Below, one piece after another: positions 52,657 to 61,054 of a stretch of DNA of 64,000 nucleotides. Below the pieces are notes generated by a model. That model was given only the letters and a program-made list of their open reading frames with translations, did not search any database and was not told the origin of the DNA. Position 1 is the first letter of the stretch. Every line of letters begins with the position of its first letter. The stretch lies in assembly GCA_022447545.1 (NCBI GenBank), contig JAKVBI010000020.1, positions 72,979-136,978 of the forward strand, written 5' to 3'. Both the position numbers and the translations under genes were made by a program. The stretch comes from Myxococcota bacterium. GTDB lineage: Bacteria > Myxococcota_A > UBA9160 > SMWR01.

Positions 52657-54060
52657 ATGAACGACCCTAGCGATCGAGACCGGGTCGAGGGTTCCTTTCG
52701 GGATCCCAGCGGATTCCTCTTCTACCACGATGGGCTCGTCCACCGGCAGGTCAATCCCTCCTTTCAGGCCGACTACGACCAGATGATGCAATCGGGCTTC
52801 TTCGAGGCTGCGGTCTCCGATGGATTGCTGATCTCCCACGAAGAAATCGAACCCTCGGAACTACCGGACCGCGGAGCGATTGCGGCCTACAAGGTTCTGC
52901 TCCCCGAGCAGATCCCATTTGTGTCCTACCCCTTCGAGTGGAGCTTCAGCCAGCTTCAGGATGCGGCCCTGCTCACCTTGAAGTTGCAGTTGCGGGCCCT
53001 CGAGTTCGGCCTTTCGTTGAAGGATGCCAGTGCCTACAACGTTCAGTTCCTCGGCGGACGCCCGGTGTTCATCGACACGTTGTCGTTCGAAGCCTACGCG
53101 GAGGGGCGTCCCTGGGTGGCGTATCAACAGTTCTGCACCCACTTTCTGGCCCCTCTCGCTCTCATGGCCTATCGCCACCCCGAACTCAACAAGCTCTTGC
53201 GCATCTACATCGACGGCATCCCCCTCGAGGTGGCAGCACCTCTGTTGCCCACACGCACGCGTTTACGCCCAGCGCTGCTCGCCCATCTTCATCTGCACGC
53301 CCGAGCCGTGGACCGCTACGGCGAGGGGGGTGAAACCGCCAAGCGGGCGCGGAAAGTCAGCGTTGCCAAGAACGCGCTGATCGGCCTGGTCAGAAGCCTG
53401 GAATCGGCCACCCGGCGCTTGTCTTGGAAGCCCGAGGGCACCGAGTGGGCGGAATATTACGACGACACCAACTACTCCCAGGATGCTCACGAGCAGAAGA
53501 AGGCTCTCGTCGCTCAGTGGGTCGAAGAGGTCGATCCGGCTTCGGTGTGGGATCTGGGTGCGAACACGGGCCTCTTCAGCCGCCTCGCAGCAGATCGGGG
53601 CATTCCGACCGTGGCCTTCGATGCCGATGTGTCGGCGGTTGAGAAGAACTACTGCGAGATTCGCGAGCGGGGAGAGACAGGTCTGCTTCCCCTGGTGATG
53701 GACCTGACGAACCCGACCACCAACCTGGGGTGGGACGGCACCGAGCGTATGTCCCTGGGGGCGCGGGGTCCGGCCGATCTGGTGATGGCTCTGGCTCTGG
53801 TCCACCACCTGGCCATCGGCAACAACGTACCGCTTGACCGTGTCGCCCAGGCTTTTCGGCGACTGGCCCGCTCGTTGATCGTCGAATTCGTTCCCAAGAG
53901 TGATTCTCAGGTTCAGCGCCTGCTCGCGTCTCGTGAGGACATCTTTCCCGATTACACCGAGGAAGGGTTCGAGCGCGCTTTTCAACTGCACTTCACCCAG
54001 CGCTCACGCACACGGATTCCGGGAACTGAGCGAACCCTCTATCTGTTTGATTCTCGCTGA
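52657..54060 (+). CDS. NoeA-like SAM-dependent methyltransferase
   Basis: 467 residues. The N-terminal half carries DASAYNVQFLGGRPVFIDTLSFE and RPWVAYQQFCTHFLAPLALM, characteristic of the NoeA-like methyltransferases named from nodulation. The C-terminal half is a class I methyltransferase with motif I VWDLGANTG (298-306) and FDADVSAVEKNY for SAM binding, plus a VMALALVHHLAI segment. Likely methylates a sugar or lipid-linked glycan. It converges on the membrane sulfatase-like gene 21 bp away. Confidence 0.8.
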   Translation: MNDPSDRDRVEGSFRDPSGFLFYHDGLVHRQVNPSFQADYDQMMQSGFFEAAVSDGLLISHEEIEPSELPDRGAIAAYKVLLPEQIPFVSYPFEWSFSQLQDAALLTLKLQLRALEFGLSLKDASAYNVQFLGGRPVFIDTLSFEAYAEGRPWVAYQQFCTHFLAPLALMAYRHPELNKLLRIYIDGIPLEVAAPLLPTRTRLRPALLAHLHLHARAVDRYGEGGETAKRARKVSVAKNALIGLVRSLESATRRLSWKPEGTEWAEYYDDTNYSQDAHEQKKALVAQWVEEVDPASVWDLGANTGLFSRLAADRGIPTVAFDADVSAVEKNYCEIRERGETGLLPLVMDLTNPTTNLGWDGTERMSLGARGPADLVMALALVHHLAIGNNVPLDRVAQAFRRLARSLIVEFVPKSDSQVQRLLASREDIFPDYTEEGFERAFQLHFTQRSRTRIPGTERTLYLFDSR

Positions 54061-54081
54061 GCGCGTTGGCGCACTTCCAGA

Positions 54082-55689
54082 TCACTCGTAACGGTCGGGC
54101 TGGATGGTGAACCGGCTTCGGGAGTTCTTTCGGAGCAGATCGATCTGATCCGTCAGATAGGGAAGATCTGCGCTCTCGCTCAGGCAGTTCACGAGGGCTC
54201 GGCTCTTGTTCACGTTGCTGCGCTGTGCGGAGAATTCTCGATTGCAGGAGGGTGAAGTCTTGACGAGGTTCAGGATACGGAACCCTGCGTCCAATCTCTC
54301 GTGGTCGGAAGATTCCCAGTCCTCGATTCCGTACATCTGCACACCATAGCCGTGATCAGAGAACACCAGGATCCAGGCATTTGGGTCTGCCGCGACGATG
54401 GACTCGGACACGGAAGCGATGCGCTTCAAGAAACAGAGATACTCAGAGCCGAAGCGCTCGTACTCGAACCCATGAAAGTCATCCTCGCCGGAGCGCTGTT
54501 CGTAGAGGGCAATGGACTCGGTTTCGCAGTTTTCATCGTAGTAGTTGACTGGGTGGGCGGCGGTGAAGTGTGCGTAGACGAACTCGGGTTGCGGAAAGGT
54601 GGCTTCAGGGTTTGCCTGTTTCTGCTCCAAGTAAGCCAGGAAGTCGTCCACTTCCTGGAGTTTCTGCGTTGCAAGCGCTGCCGTGGCCTGCCGCAGCAGG
54701 CTCGAGCCCAACGGTGTGAACAGGTACCGGTCGGCTCGGGTCGCCACGTACTGGAGGGGGGTCGAAGAGGCCAGAGAAGAAATCAGTTCGAGAGGGTTGG
54801 CGCTCTCAAAGCACGCGTCGAACACCTCGGGGCAGGGCACGTCCTTTCCGGTCGAAACGATGCGGTAGCCGGCGCCGTCCAGGTAGACCTGGAGCGCGCT
54901 GCCCACGAAACCGAAATATTCGAAAGAGGTGGAGAACGGGATTGGGATCTCGCTGAGATAGTTCATGTTGAACAAGGAGAACATCGACGGAGACGTGCGG
55001 TGGTAGTTGCTCCAGGCCGGGCGTAGATGCACGAAGCCCAGGGCCTCCATGCGTTCCTCGAACTCCAAAACGGCGCGCGTCGAAATCTCGGAACCGTCGA
55101 TGTGGTCGAGATAGATCTCGGTGCCTGGCATGGTGTCGAAGAGAAGCAAGTAGATGTTGGGTGAGTTCCGCGGAGGTGAGAGCGAGGCGCGGTGGAGGGC
55201 TTCGACTTGCTCACGGATTGGGCTTTCGCTGTCCTTCTTGCCGGGAGTGTGTCCTGCCTCGGGAAGGGCAAGCGTCAACAGTGGAGCGAGCGAGTACGCG
55301 AGCAGTGCGAAGGCTAGGATGTTCGTCAACTCTCGGGAACGCGTCATTCTGAATGCGAGGGCCAGGACCCCCAGCACGAATGCAACGAACAAGCTGGCTT
55401 GGATGATTCCTTCGCCTCCGGTCAGATCGAGTACCGGCTCCCAGAGGAATAGGAGGACGACTCCCAGGTAGAACAGCACCAGAGCTCGTTCGCTCTTGGA
55501 GGTGAGGTAGAGCGCCTGGGTCACGACGAAGAGGCCGCCGAAGAAGACCAGTAGGAAGGCCATCTCGGCGGTCATGGGCCGCGACAGGAGATAGGGGTTG
55601 GCACTGGTCAGCGAGATGAGCGGATAGAAGGCCAACACCAGGTTGAAGACGGTGTAGAGCAGGATCGCCTTGCTTTGTCGGTTCTGCAT
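54082..55689 (-). CDS. Membrane alkaline-phosphatase/sulfatase-superfamily protein
   Basis: 535 residues: four to five N-terminal transmembrane helices (to about 145), then a soluble alkaline-phosphatase/sulfatase-like domain with NIYLLLFDTMPGTEIYLD (metal Asp), SNYHRTSPSMFSLFN (nucleophile region with Thr/Ser), HFTAAHPVNYYDE and LVFSDHGYGVQMYG (metal His/Asp). Similar proteins act on lipopolysaccharide, lipoteichoic acid or phosphoglycans. The catalytic nucleophile is not certain. ATG at 55689; 35 bp behind the ACMSD-like gene. Confidence 0.78.
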   Translation of the reverse strand: MQNRQSKAILLYTVFNLVLAFYPLISLTSANPYLLSRPMTAEMAFLLVFFGGLFVVTQALYLTSKSERALVLFYLGVVLLFLWEPVLDLTGGEGIIQASLFVAFVLGVLALAFRMTRSRELTNILAFALLAYSLAPLLTLALPEAGHTPGKKDSESPIREQVEALHRASLSPPRNSPNIYLLLFDTMPGTEIYLDHIDGSEISTRAVLEFEERMEALGFVHLRPAWSNYHRTSPSMFSLFNMNYLSEIPIPFSTSFEYFGFVGSALQVYLDGAGYRIVSTGKDVPCPEVFDACFESANPLELISSLASSTPLQYVATRADRYLFTPLGSSLLRQATAALATQKLQEVDDFLAYLEQKQANPEATFPQPEFVYAHFTAAHPVNYYDENCETESIALYEQRSGEDDFHGFEYERFGSEYLCFLKRIASVSESIVAADPNAWILVFSDHGYGVQMYGIEDWESSDHERLDAGFRILNLVKTSPSCNREFSAQRSNVNKSRALVNCLSESADLPYLTDQIDLLRKNSRSRFTIQPDRYE

Positions 55690-55724
55690 CCTTGGCCCAC
55701 TCGGTCGGAGGGGGGCGCCAGAGT

Positions 55725-56921
55725 CTAACCGACTCGCGGAGGTGTGGAGGTGGGCAGGCCTGCACCCATCAGGTCGACGAAGTTGTCGAAATAGAAGCGC
55801 TGCTTCTGCTGTTCCGATGCCCCTTGGAGGCTGGTTTCGAAGCGCTGGATGGGTCGACGCCCGCCTTCCACGTGAGGGTAGTCGGACGAAAACAGGCAGA
55901 CTTCATCGAAGCTGTTTTCAATGGTCCAGCCCACGTCCTCAGCGGGATACGGGGTCGCTCGAATCTGACGCCGGACATAGTCCGATGGGCGCAGGGCCAG
56001 CTTCTGCAAACGATCCTCGCCCTTTCGGAAGGCCTCGAAGGCGGAATCCATGTAGCGCAGCCAACTGGGGATCCAGGACGCACCCTGTTCGATCACCCCG
56101 AAACGCAGATCCGGAAAGCGGTCGAGCACGCCGTCGAAGATCAGGGTGGCGAGGGTTTGCATCGGCGCTGTTGGGATCGCCATGTAGTCGACAGATCGGA
56201 AGTTCTCGTCCCCGCCGTGGAAATCGCGGATGGGTGGACCGCCGTTCTCGAAGTAGTCGGGGTCCAGCAATTGGCCATCGGCCAGACGCTTGCCTCCTCC
56301 CACGTGGAAGACGATGGGGATTCCTCGCTCCTGGGCTCGGGCCCAGATGGGGTCGAGGGCCATGTGGCTCGGGGAGTGTCCACGAGGACAACCCGAGGCC
56401 ACCAGGAGCGCATTGAAACCCTCGTCGATCAGTTCTTCGGCCATTCGTTTCGAGCGTTCGAAGTCCACCAGGGGCAGGTAGCCGGTGGCCAGGAGGCGGG
56501 GGTCGGCGGAGCAGAAATCCAGCATGGAGCGATTGTGGGCACGTGCGAACCCGTAGGCGAAGTCGAGATCGTCCCGCCGCTCGGCGTCGAGCAGGCGGCC
56601 GTTGACGAAGGTGTTGAACACCAACTGTGAGGAGAAGCCCAGAAGGTCCAGAGCCCGCGAGCGGTCCTCCTTGAGGAACGATCCCGTGGCGGCCCAGTTC
56701 TTTCGCTCGAGGATCTTCTCCTCGTCCTGGGCTCGATAGTCGGGGTCCGCGTGCTGGGCACGAAAACGCTCGATGAGTTCGTTCTCGCCGGGGGCCACTC
56801 CGGAAACCACGCTTCGGGGCAGTTTTTCTCGGACCCCGGAATCCGCGAAGGTGTGGAACCAATCGGGTGTTTCCACGAAGTGGGCGTCGGCGTCGTGGAT
56901 GGGACGGTGGGCGTAGGGCAT
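55725..56921 (-). CDS. Amidohydrolase_2 (ACMSD-like) family protein, second member
   Basis: 398 residues from the ATG at 56921 with GGAGACCCCC upstream. The metal motif is IHDADAHFVE (D-x-D-x-H type), IVFHVGGGKR marks barrel strand 5, and FSSDYPHVEGG near the end holds the catalytic Asp. More than 40 residues longer than the first member, with an insert (ENELIERFRAQHADPDYRAQDE). Downstream of the FAH-family gene by 155 bp on the same strand; a joint transcript is possible. Substrate unknown, possibly an aromatic or keto acid. Confidence 0.86.
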   Translation of the reverse strand: MPYAHRPIHDADAHFVETPDWFHTFADSGVREKLPRSVVSGVAPGENELIERFRAQHADPDYRAQDEEKILERKNWAATGSFLKEDRSRALDLLGFSSQLVFNTFVNGRLLDAERRDDLDFAYGFARAHNRSMLDFCSADPRLLATGYLPLVDFERSKRMAEELIDEGFNALLVASGCPRGHSPSHMALDPIWARAQERGIPIVFHVGGGKRLADGQLLDPDYFENGGPPIRDFHGGDENFRSVDYMAIPTAPMQTLATLIFDGVLDRFPDLRFGVIEQGASWIPSWLRYMDSAFEAFRKGEDRLQKLALRPSDYVRRQIRATPYPAEDVGWTIENSFDEVCLFSSDYPHVEGGRRPIQRFETSLQGASEQQKQRFYFDNFVDLMGAGLPTSTPPRVG

Positions 56922-57076
56922 GGGGGTCTCCGAAGAGGTGCCTGGCTGAGGATCAGTTACTGGGAGTATTGCCCATGGGGCCACACGCCGTAGTGCTCGT
57001 CGAGTTCACTCGATTCCGTACCTCGGCGTCGTTGATGCACGTCCCACCACAGGCGGCGGCCGATTGGGTGGCCGGA

Positions 57077-57955
57077 TCAGCCGATGCGGATCGTTTCCGC
57101 AGGTTCGTCGATCACCGGGTTCTCGATCTCGCCGATTCCATCGATGGCGATCTTGACCACGTCGCCGTCCACCAACAGCTTCGGCGGGCTCATGACGGCT
57201 CCGACACCGCCGGGTGTCCCCGTCGTGATGACATCACCCGGTTCGAGAGTGAAGGCCGTGGAGAGATGTTCGACCAGGGTGTAGCAGTCGAAGATCAGGT
57301 GCTTGGTGTTGCTCGACTGACGTTGCTCTCCGTTGACCCAGGTGCGCAGGTCCAGACTGTGGGGGTCCGGGATTTCATCGCTCGTGACGATGGCCGGGCC
57401 CAGGGGGCAGTGGGTGTCGAAGGACTTGCCCATGGTGAAGGTCGGAACCCGGAGCTGCCAGTCACGCACGGAGACGTCGTTGCAGATCGTGTAGCCGGCA
57501 ATCACTTCCGCGGCTCGTTCCTTGGGGACATGGCGGCAGCGCTTGCCGATCACGTAGGCGAGTTCGCCCTCGTAGTCGAGGACCGCAGAGGCTCGCGGAA
57601 CGTGGAAGGGATCGTAGGGGCCGTGGGCCGCTGTGGACTGCTTGTTGAAGATCATGGGGAATTTCGGGGTCTCCATGCCCGCCTCGGCCACGTGGTCGGC
57701 GTAGTTGAGACCCACGGCCAGGATTTTGGGGGGCCGCAGAACAGGGGACTCCAGGTGCACGTCCGCAAGGGCCAACCGCGGCGAGTTGCTGTCGAGGGCT
57801 GCCCGCGCGGAATCGAGGGCCGGGTCGCCCGCTTCCAGGAAGGCCACCATCTCCGTAGGGAGGTTGGGGGCTGCTGCTTGGAGGTCGACGACCTCGTTGC
57901 CCTCGAGCAGTCCGATTCGTGTGGAGCCACCCTGGCTGAAGGTGATGAGCTTCAT
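57077..57955 (-). CDS. Fumarylacetoacetate hydrolase (FAH) family protein
   Basis: 292 residues. FAH-fold metal site is visible as E129 and E131 in LDYEGELAYVIG with Asp160 in ICNDVSVRD; GLNYADHVAEAG is another family mark. MKLITFSQGG at the N-terminus is typical for ureidoglycolate/2-keto-acid-type FAH proteins, so the ATG at 57955 is used rather than an in-frame one at 58012. These enzymes hydrolyse C-C bonds of diketo acids or act as decarboxylase/isomerases in aromatic meta-cleavage. Substrate unknown. Confidence 0.9.
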   Translation of the reverse strand: MKLITFSQGGSTRIGLLEGNEVVDLQAAAPNLPTEMVAFLEAGDPALDSARAALDSNSPRLALADVHLESPVLRPPKILAVGLNYADHVAEAGMETPKFPMIFNKQSTAAHGPYDPFHVPRASAVLDYEGELAYVIGKRCRHVPKERAAEVIAGYTICNDVSVRDWQLRVPTFTMGKSFDTHCPLGPAIVTSDEIPDPHSLDLRTWVNGEQRQSSNTKHLIFDCYTLVEHLSTAFTLEPGDVITTGTPGGVGAVMSPPKLLVDGDVVKIAIDGIGEIENPVIDEPAETIRIG

Positions 57956-58117
57956 GACGGTTTTGTGTTCCCTGGTTGGAGGAGTCCAATGGGTCCGGGA
58001 GATGCGATCCATGGCGTGTCTATCACCGCGCCAATTGGATGTCTAGTATGGGCTTCGAGCCTCCTGTTGAAAGCGGGAGCTTTTGAACACTGGAGAGTCG
58101 GAAAATTGAGCCGCAAG

Positions 58118-59056
58118 ATGCCCACGGGTGGTCTGCACACCGAAATCGACCTCTCCTATGAACAGGAGTGGGAGCTGTATCACAACAGCTTCTCGCTGTG
58201 CTCCAAGAAACTGCGCGTGTGCATGGTGGAGCTGGGCCTCGCCTACCGCAGCCACGAAATCGATCTGATCGAGACGGGCAGCTATCAGAACGTGGGGCGC
58301 GAATTCCTGGCCGTGAACCCTGCGGGCACGGTCCCGGTGTTGGTCCATCGTGGGCATCCCGTCTACGAGAGCCACGAGCAAATTGTCTACGCGGCGGAGC
58401 ACGCCGGTGCCCGGGGCATGGGGTTGTTGCCCTCGGAGCCTGAGCTTCGCGAGATTGTCGATGACTGGACCGACCGCGCGTCGTTGGTGGGCAACCCCCT
58501 GGAGAGCATCGATCAGCGCGCCGGCCACTGCATACCCGGGCTCACCCTGCCTCTGTTCGCCACCACCGTGGCTGCGATCCCCTACGTCGAGATCTTCAAG
58601 GGGCTGTTCACCCACCCCAACAAAGAGCGTCCCCTGATCTTCGCGGCTCTGAAATTCTTTGGTGTGCGGGGTCTGCCCAAACTCGGGCCAATGATGAAAA
58701 TCGTGGCGCGCAGCCGCGATCACATGGCGAGACACCTGGATGCCCTGGAGGATCATTTGGCCAAAAACGGGGGTCCCTGGATGGTCGGTGAGATCTTCAC
58801 CCTGGCGGATGTCAGCTGGGTGGTGGTGCTCGATCGCCTGGTCGAAGCCGACTGGGAGGAGGTCTTCTGGGGGGCTGGCCAGCGGCCCCACGTTGCCGCC
58901 TACTGGCAAGAACTGGCCGAGCGCTCCAGCTACCGCACCGCAGTGCTGGACGCCCGCTGCCCCAACGTGCGCGATGGCATCGCGGCCCTGGCTGAAGCCA
59001 AGGCCGGTGATCGCGCATTGCGTGCGGCACTGGAAGGCGAGCTCGGCACGAGCTGA
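58118..59056 (+). CDS. Glutathione S-transferase family protein
   Basis: 312 residues. Thioredoxin-fold N-terminal domain with YHNSFSLCSKKLRVCMVELG (active-site Ser/Cys region) and NPAGTVPVLVHRG followed by YESHEQIVYA (glutathione-binding Glu-Ser). The C-terminal helical domain contains HLDALEDHLAKNGGPWMVGEIFTLADVSW. A longer-than-average GST with an insert between domains. ATG at 58118 has weak support; a TTG at 58106 with GGAGAG upstream is an alternative. Divergent from the FAH gene. Conjugation or reductive dehalogenation are possible roles. Confidence 0.83.
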   Translation: MPTGGLHTEIDLSYEQEWELYHNSFSLCSKKLRVCMVELGLAYRSHEIDLIETGSYQNVGREFLAVNPAGTVPVLVHRGHPVYESHEQIVYAAEHAGARGMGLLPSEPELREIVDDWTDRASLVGNPLESIDQRAGHCIPGLTLPLFATTVAAIPYVEIFKGLFTHPNKERPLIFAALKFFGVRGLPKLGPMMKIVARSRDHMARHLDALEDHLAKNGGPWMVGEIFTLADVSWVVVLDRLVEADWEEVFWGAGQRPHVAAYWQELAERSSYRTAVLDARCPNVRDGIAALAEAKAGDRALRAALEGELGTS

Positions 59057-59096
59057 TTGTGCCGCGGCGCGCACTCGCTCGGTTTCCCAGGCCTCA

Positions 59097-59451
59097 TCAG
59101 CCCCCGCGGGTGGCGTCGAGGGGCTTGCTGAGAAAGCGCGTGGGCGCCGAATCGCCCAACGTGAAGTCGCCGAAGCCAAAGCGCTCGTACAGGGCCCTTG
59201 CGCGCGGGTTGTCGTCCTGGACTTCGGGGTGAGCTTGCAGCAACCGTGTTGCCTGGCCCGCTTCTCTGCGGCGGACAACAGCGCCCGGCCAGATTGTGGA
59301 TGTTGAGCAGGGGAAGGGCTCGAAAGGTGGAGAACCCCAGAAAGCACAGCGCGATGCCCACCGGCTGGGCCGCGTAGTCGTTCAAAACCTCGAGGATGCC
59401 CTCCCGGTGCCCCGGATTCTCGAAGGCCGCACCCACGATCTCGAGCTTCAT
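59097..59451 (-). pseudogene. Decayed GNAT N-acetyltransferase
   Basis: A GNAT gene in pieces. From an ATG at 59451 (CGGAGCC upstream), the frame encodes MKLEIVGAAFENPGHREGI, then jumps straight to AQPVGIALCFLGFSTFRALPL, missing roughly the 40-50 residues usually in between. After LLNIHNLA the frame breaks, and RALLSAAEKRARQHGCCKL continues in a second frame without the acetyl-CoA loop. A one-base loss near 59220 shifts again to VQDDNPRARALYERFGFGD, ending at the stop at 59097. Two deletions and two frame breaks make it non-functional unless the assembly is wrong. Confidence 0.75.
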
Positions 59452-59622
59452 CGCAAGGCTCCGGGCGGGTGCCATTCCAGCGGTGCTGCCATTACTCGGC
59501 TCCGGGTGACACCCCATCGCTTTTCGGTGAGTCCAAAAACACGTGGGCCGGGGACCCTTCGAGCGCGGTCCCCGGCCTCGGTATTCCGTTGGCTGTCTGG
59601 CCTTTTGGCGAGCGGTTCCGGT

Positions 59623-60135
59623 TCAGTACGTCGCGATCGCAGGGAAGTCGTGCAGAGTGACGTGTCCGCTCTGGCGGGACTGGACATCGAGGTTCGTGAG
59701 GTCGGGACCCACGAACACCGAGGTGGCCGTGGTGTGGCCACTGGTCTTGCACTCGGCGTGGCCCACGAAGTCACGCCCGTAGCTCAAGTCCGAGGCGCGC
59801 AGGTAGCTCAAGCCGTTGCCAGCAATTCCGGTGCGTGCTCGGCCGATCACCTCACCGTAGGTGTTGCGGGCCAGGCACTTGACTCTCACGGGGTCCGGAT
59901 CGTTGTTGGTGAACAGCAGCAGGGTATCGGCGGTGTTGTCGTCGATGGGCCGGGGTCGGATGTCGCGGGGCAGGTCCGAAGCATCGCGTACGACATCGAT
60001 TTCCCGCACGTCGGATGCCGCAGCATCGGACCGAGCGGCAGACTGGGCGCCGGCGATTTGAGCCGTCAGCAGGACTGCCATAAGGATGGGGACCCACCGA
60101 GCCAGGTTTACGGGGTTGGAAGAGAAGCGTTTCAT
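59623..60135 (-). CDS. Secreted hypothetical protein
   Basis: 170 residues. N-terminal signal peptide (about 1-31, with WVPILMAVLLTAQIAGAQSA). The mature part is polar, with RPIDDNTADTLLLFTNNDPDPVRVKCLARN and a late CKTSGHTTATSVFVGPD; two Cys may form a disulfide. I recognise no family. ATG at 60135 has GGAGG upstream at slightly long spacing. Codon choice looks like the neighbours. Two dyads 46 and 80 bp before the start suggest regulated expression. Confidence 0.72.
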   Translation of the reverse strand: MKRFSSNPVNLARWVPILMAVLLTAQIAGAQSAARSDAAASDVREIDVVRDASDLPRDIRPRPIDDNTADTLLLFTNNDPDPVRVKCLARNTYGEVIGRARTGIAGNGLSYLRASDLSYGRDFVGHAECKTSGHTTATSVFVGPDLTNLDVQSRQSGHVTLHDFPAIATY

Positions 60136-60180
60136 TGGGAGTTCCTCCGGTTGGGCGGGGCCAGGCCCGCCGGATAGTGT

Positions 60181-60197
60181 GTGGGAATTATTCCCAC
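60181..60197. promoter_or_regulatory. Palindrome upstream of secreted protein, site 1
   Basis: GTGGGAA-TTA-TTCCCAC is a perfect 17-bp palindrome in a short AT-rich island, centred 54 bp before the start codon at 60135. With site 2 (60215-60231) its centre is 34 bp apart, about three helical turns. Candidate operator for a dimeric regulator. Confidence 0.5.
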
Positions 60198-60214
60198 GTA
60201 TTCGGACACAATAA

Positions 60215-60231
60215 ATGGGAACTTTACCCAT
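60215..60231. promoter_or_regulatory. Palindrome upstream of secreted protein, site 2
   Basis: ATGGGAACTTTACCCAT, an imperfect dyad with perfect ATGGG/CCCAT arms and a GGGAA core like site 1. A looser TGGGGAATATC follows at 60240-60250. Together they suggest repeated binding sites, though none matches a regulator that I can name. Confidence 0.4.
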
Positions 60232-60382
60232 GTCAATGTTGGGGAATATCTTTTTCAATGAACGTCGAATGAAGGAGCTGAGAATCGCTCAGACGCTCGG
60301 AGAGACCCAGCGGAATCCCCGCGGGGGCCTGTAGGCGAGTCGCGGGCGTGGGGTGGGGTGCATCGGGTCGGGCCCGAGTACC

Positions 60383-61054
60383 TCAGGCCAGGTCGTATTC
60401 CTGGCGCAGCTCGGTCAGGGGCCGCTCCCAGTGCTCCTCCCAGTGCACATCCAGCAGTGGGCGAGCCCTTCGGCCCAGGGCCCAACCTTCGGTGATGGCG
60501 TCCATCACTGCCGGCATCAACTCCGGTCGATAGAGGACCATCTGCAGAGGGCGGCTGGCCAGGATCATGGCGGGGTAGGGGGCCGGGGTCTGGGCCACGG
60601 TGAAACTGACGACCCGAACCTCGCCCAGGGGGGTCGTATCGAAACCCGTCAGTACGTGGAACATGTCGTGGAGCTGGAAGCCACGCTCGGCCAGGTAGCC
60701 CACGTCTTGACCGCGTTCCCGGTGTGCGGGGATGAAGGCGGACTCCCTCAAGAGGTTCGCGTCCAGATCGTTATGGGTCAGATACCGCTCGAACTCTCTG
60801 CCCAGGCTTCCCTCGGGCATGGAAGCCAGGGCTTCGACGTCGGGCGTGGGGCTCAGGTAGCGATCCTTCAGCATGTTCTGGGCGCTGGGGTTCGCGAGCG
60901 CCATGGCGTCGAAGCCCGCCAGGGCCTGCTTGTCACCCACGCGCATGTACGTCAGGGCCAGGGGCACCGAGGCCCGCGGGTCCCAACTCGCCAGAGATTC
61001 GAGCAGGCTATCGACCAGCTCGGGATGCAATGCGGGGGATTTCTCGAAAGCCAT
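60383..61054 (-). CDS. Coq4-family protein
   Basis: 223 residues. The Coq4 signature HDxxH-x11-E is present exactly, as LHDMFHVLTGFDTTPLGE. Coq4 organises or catalyses a decarboxylation/hydroxylation step in ubiquinone biosynthesis in eukaryotes and some bacteria; bacterial paralogues occur outside ubiquinone pathways. The ATG at 61054 follows GAAGGAG and lies inside the end of the DUF3604 gene (47-bp overlap), so the two are translationally coupled. No other ubiquinone gene is in the window. Role inferred from the motif. Confidence 0.82.
   Translation of the reverse strand: MAFEKSPALHPELVDSLLESLASWDPRASVPLALTYMRVGDKQALAGFDAMALANPSAQNMLKDRYLSPTPDVEALASMPEGSLGREFERYLTHNDLDANLLRESAFIPAHRERGQDVGYLAERGFQLHDMFHVLTGFDTTPLGEVRVVSFTVAQTPAPYPAMILASRPLQMVLYRPELMPAVMDAITEGWALGRRARPLLDVHWEEHWERPLTELRQEYDLA

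Noticed and set aside
56867-58117. Long open frame in front of the GST gene (would give a 729-residue protein)
   Set aside because: It is antisense to the FAH-family gene and has no family-like composition; only the part from about 58106/58118 matches a GST.
58043-59347. 434-codon minus-strand open frame
   Set aside because: Antisense shadow of the GST gene; only its first part touches the GNAT remnant, in the wrong frame for most of it.
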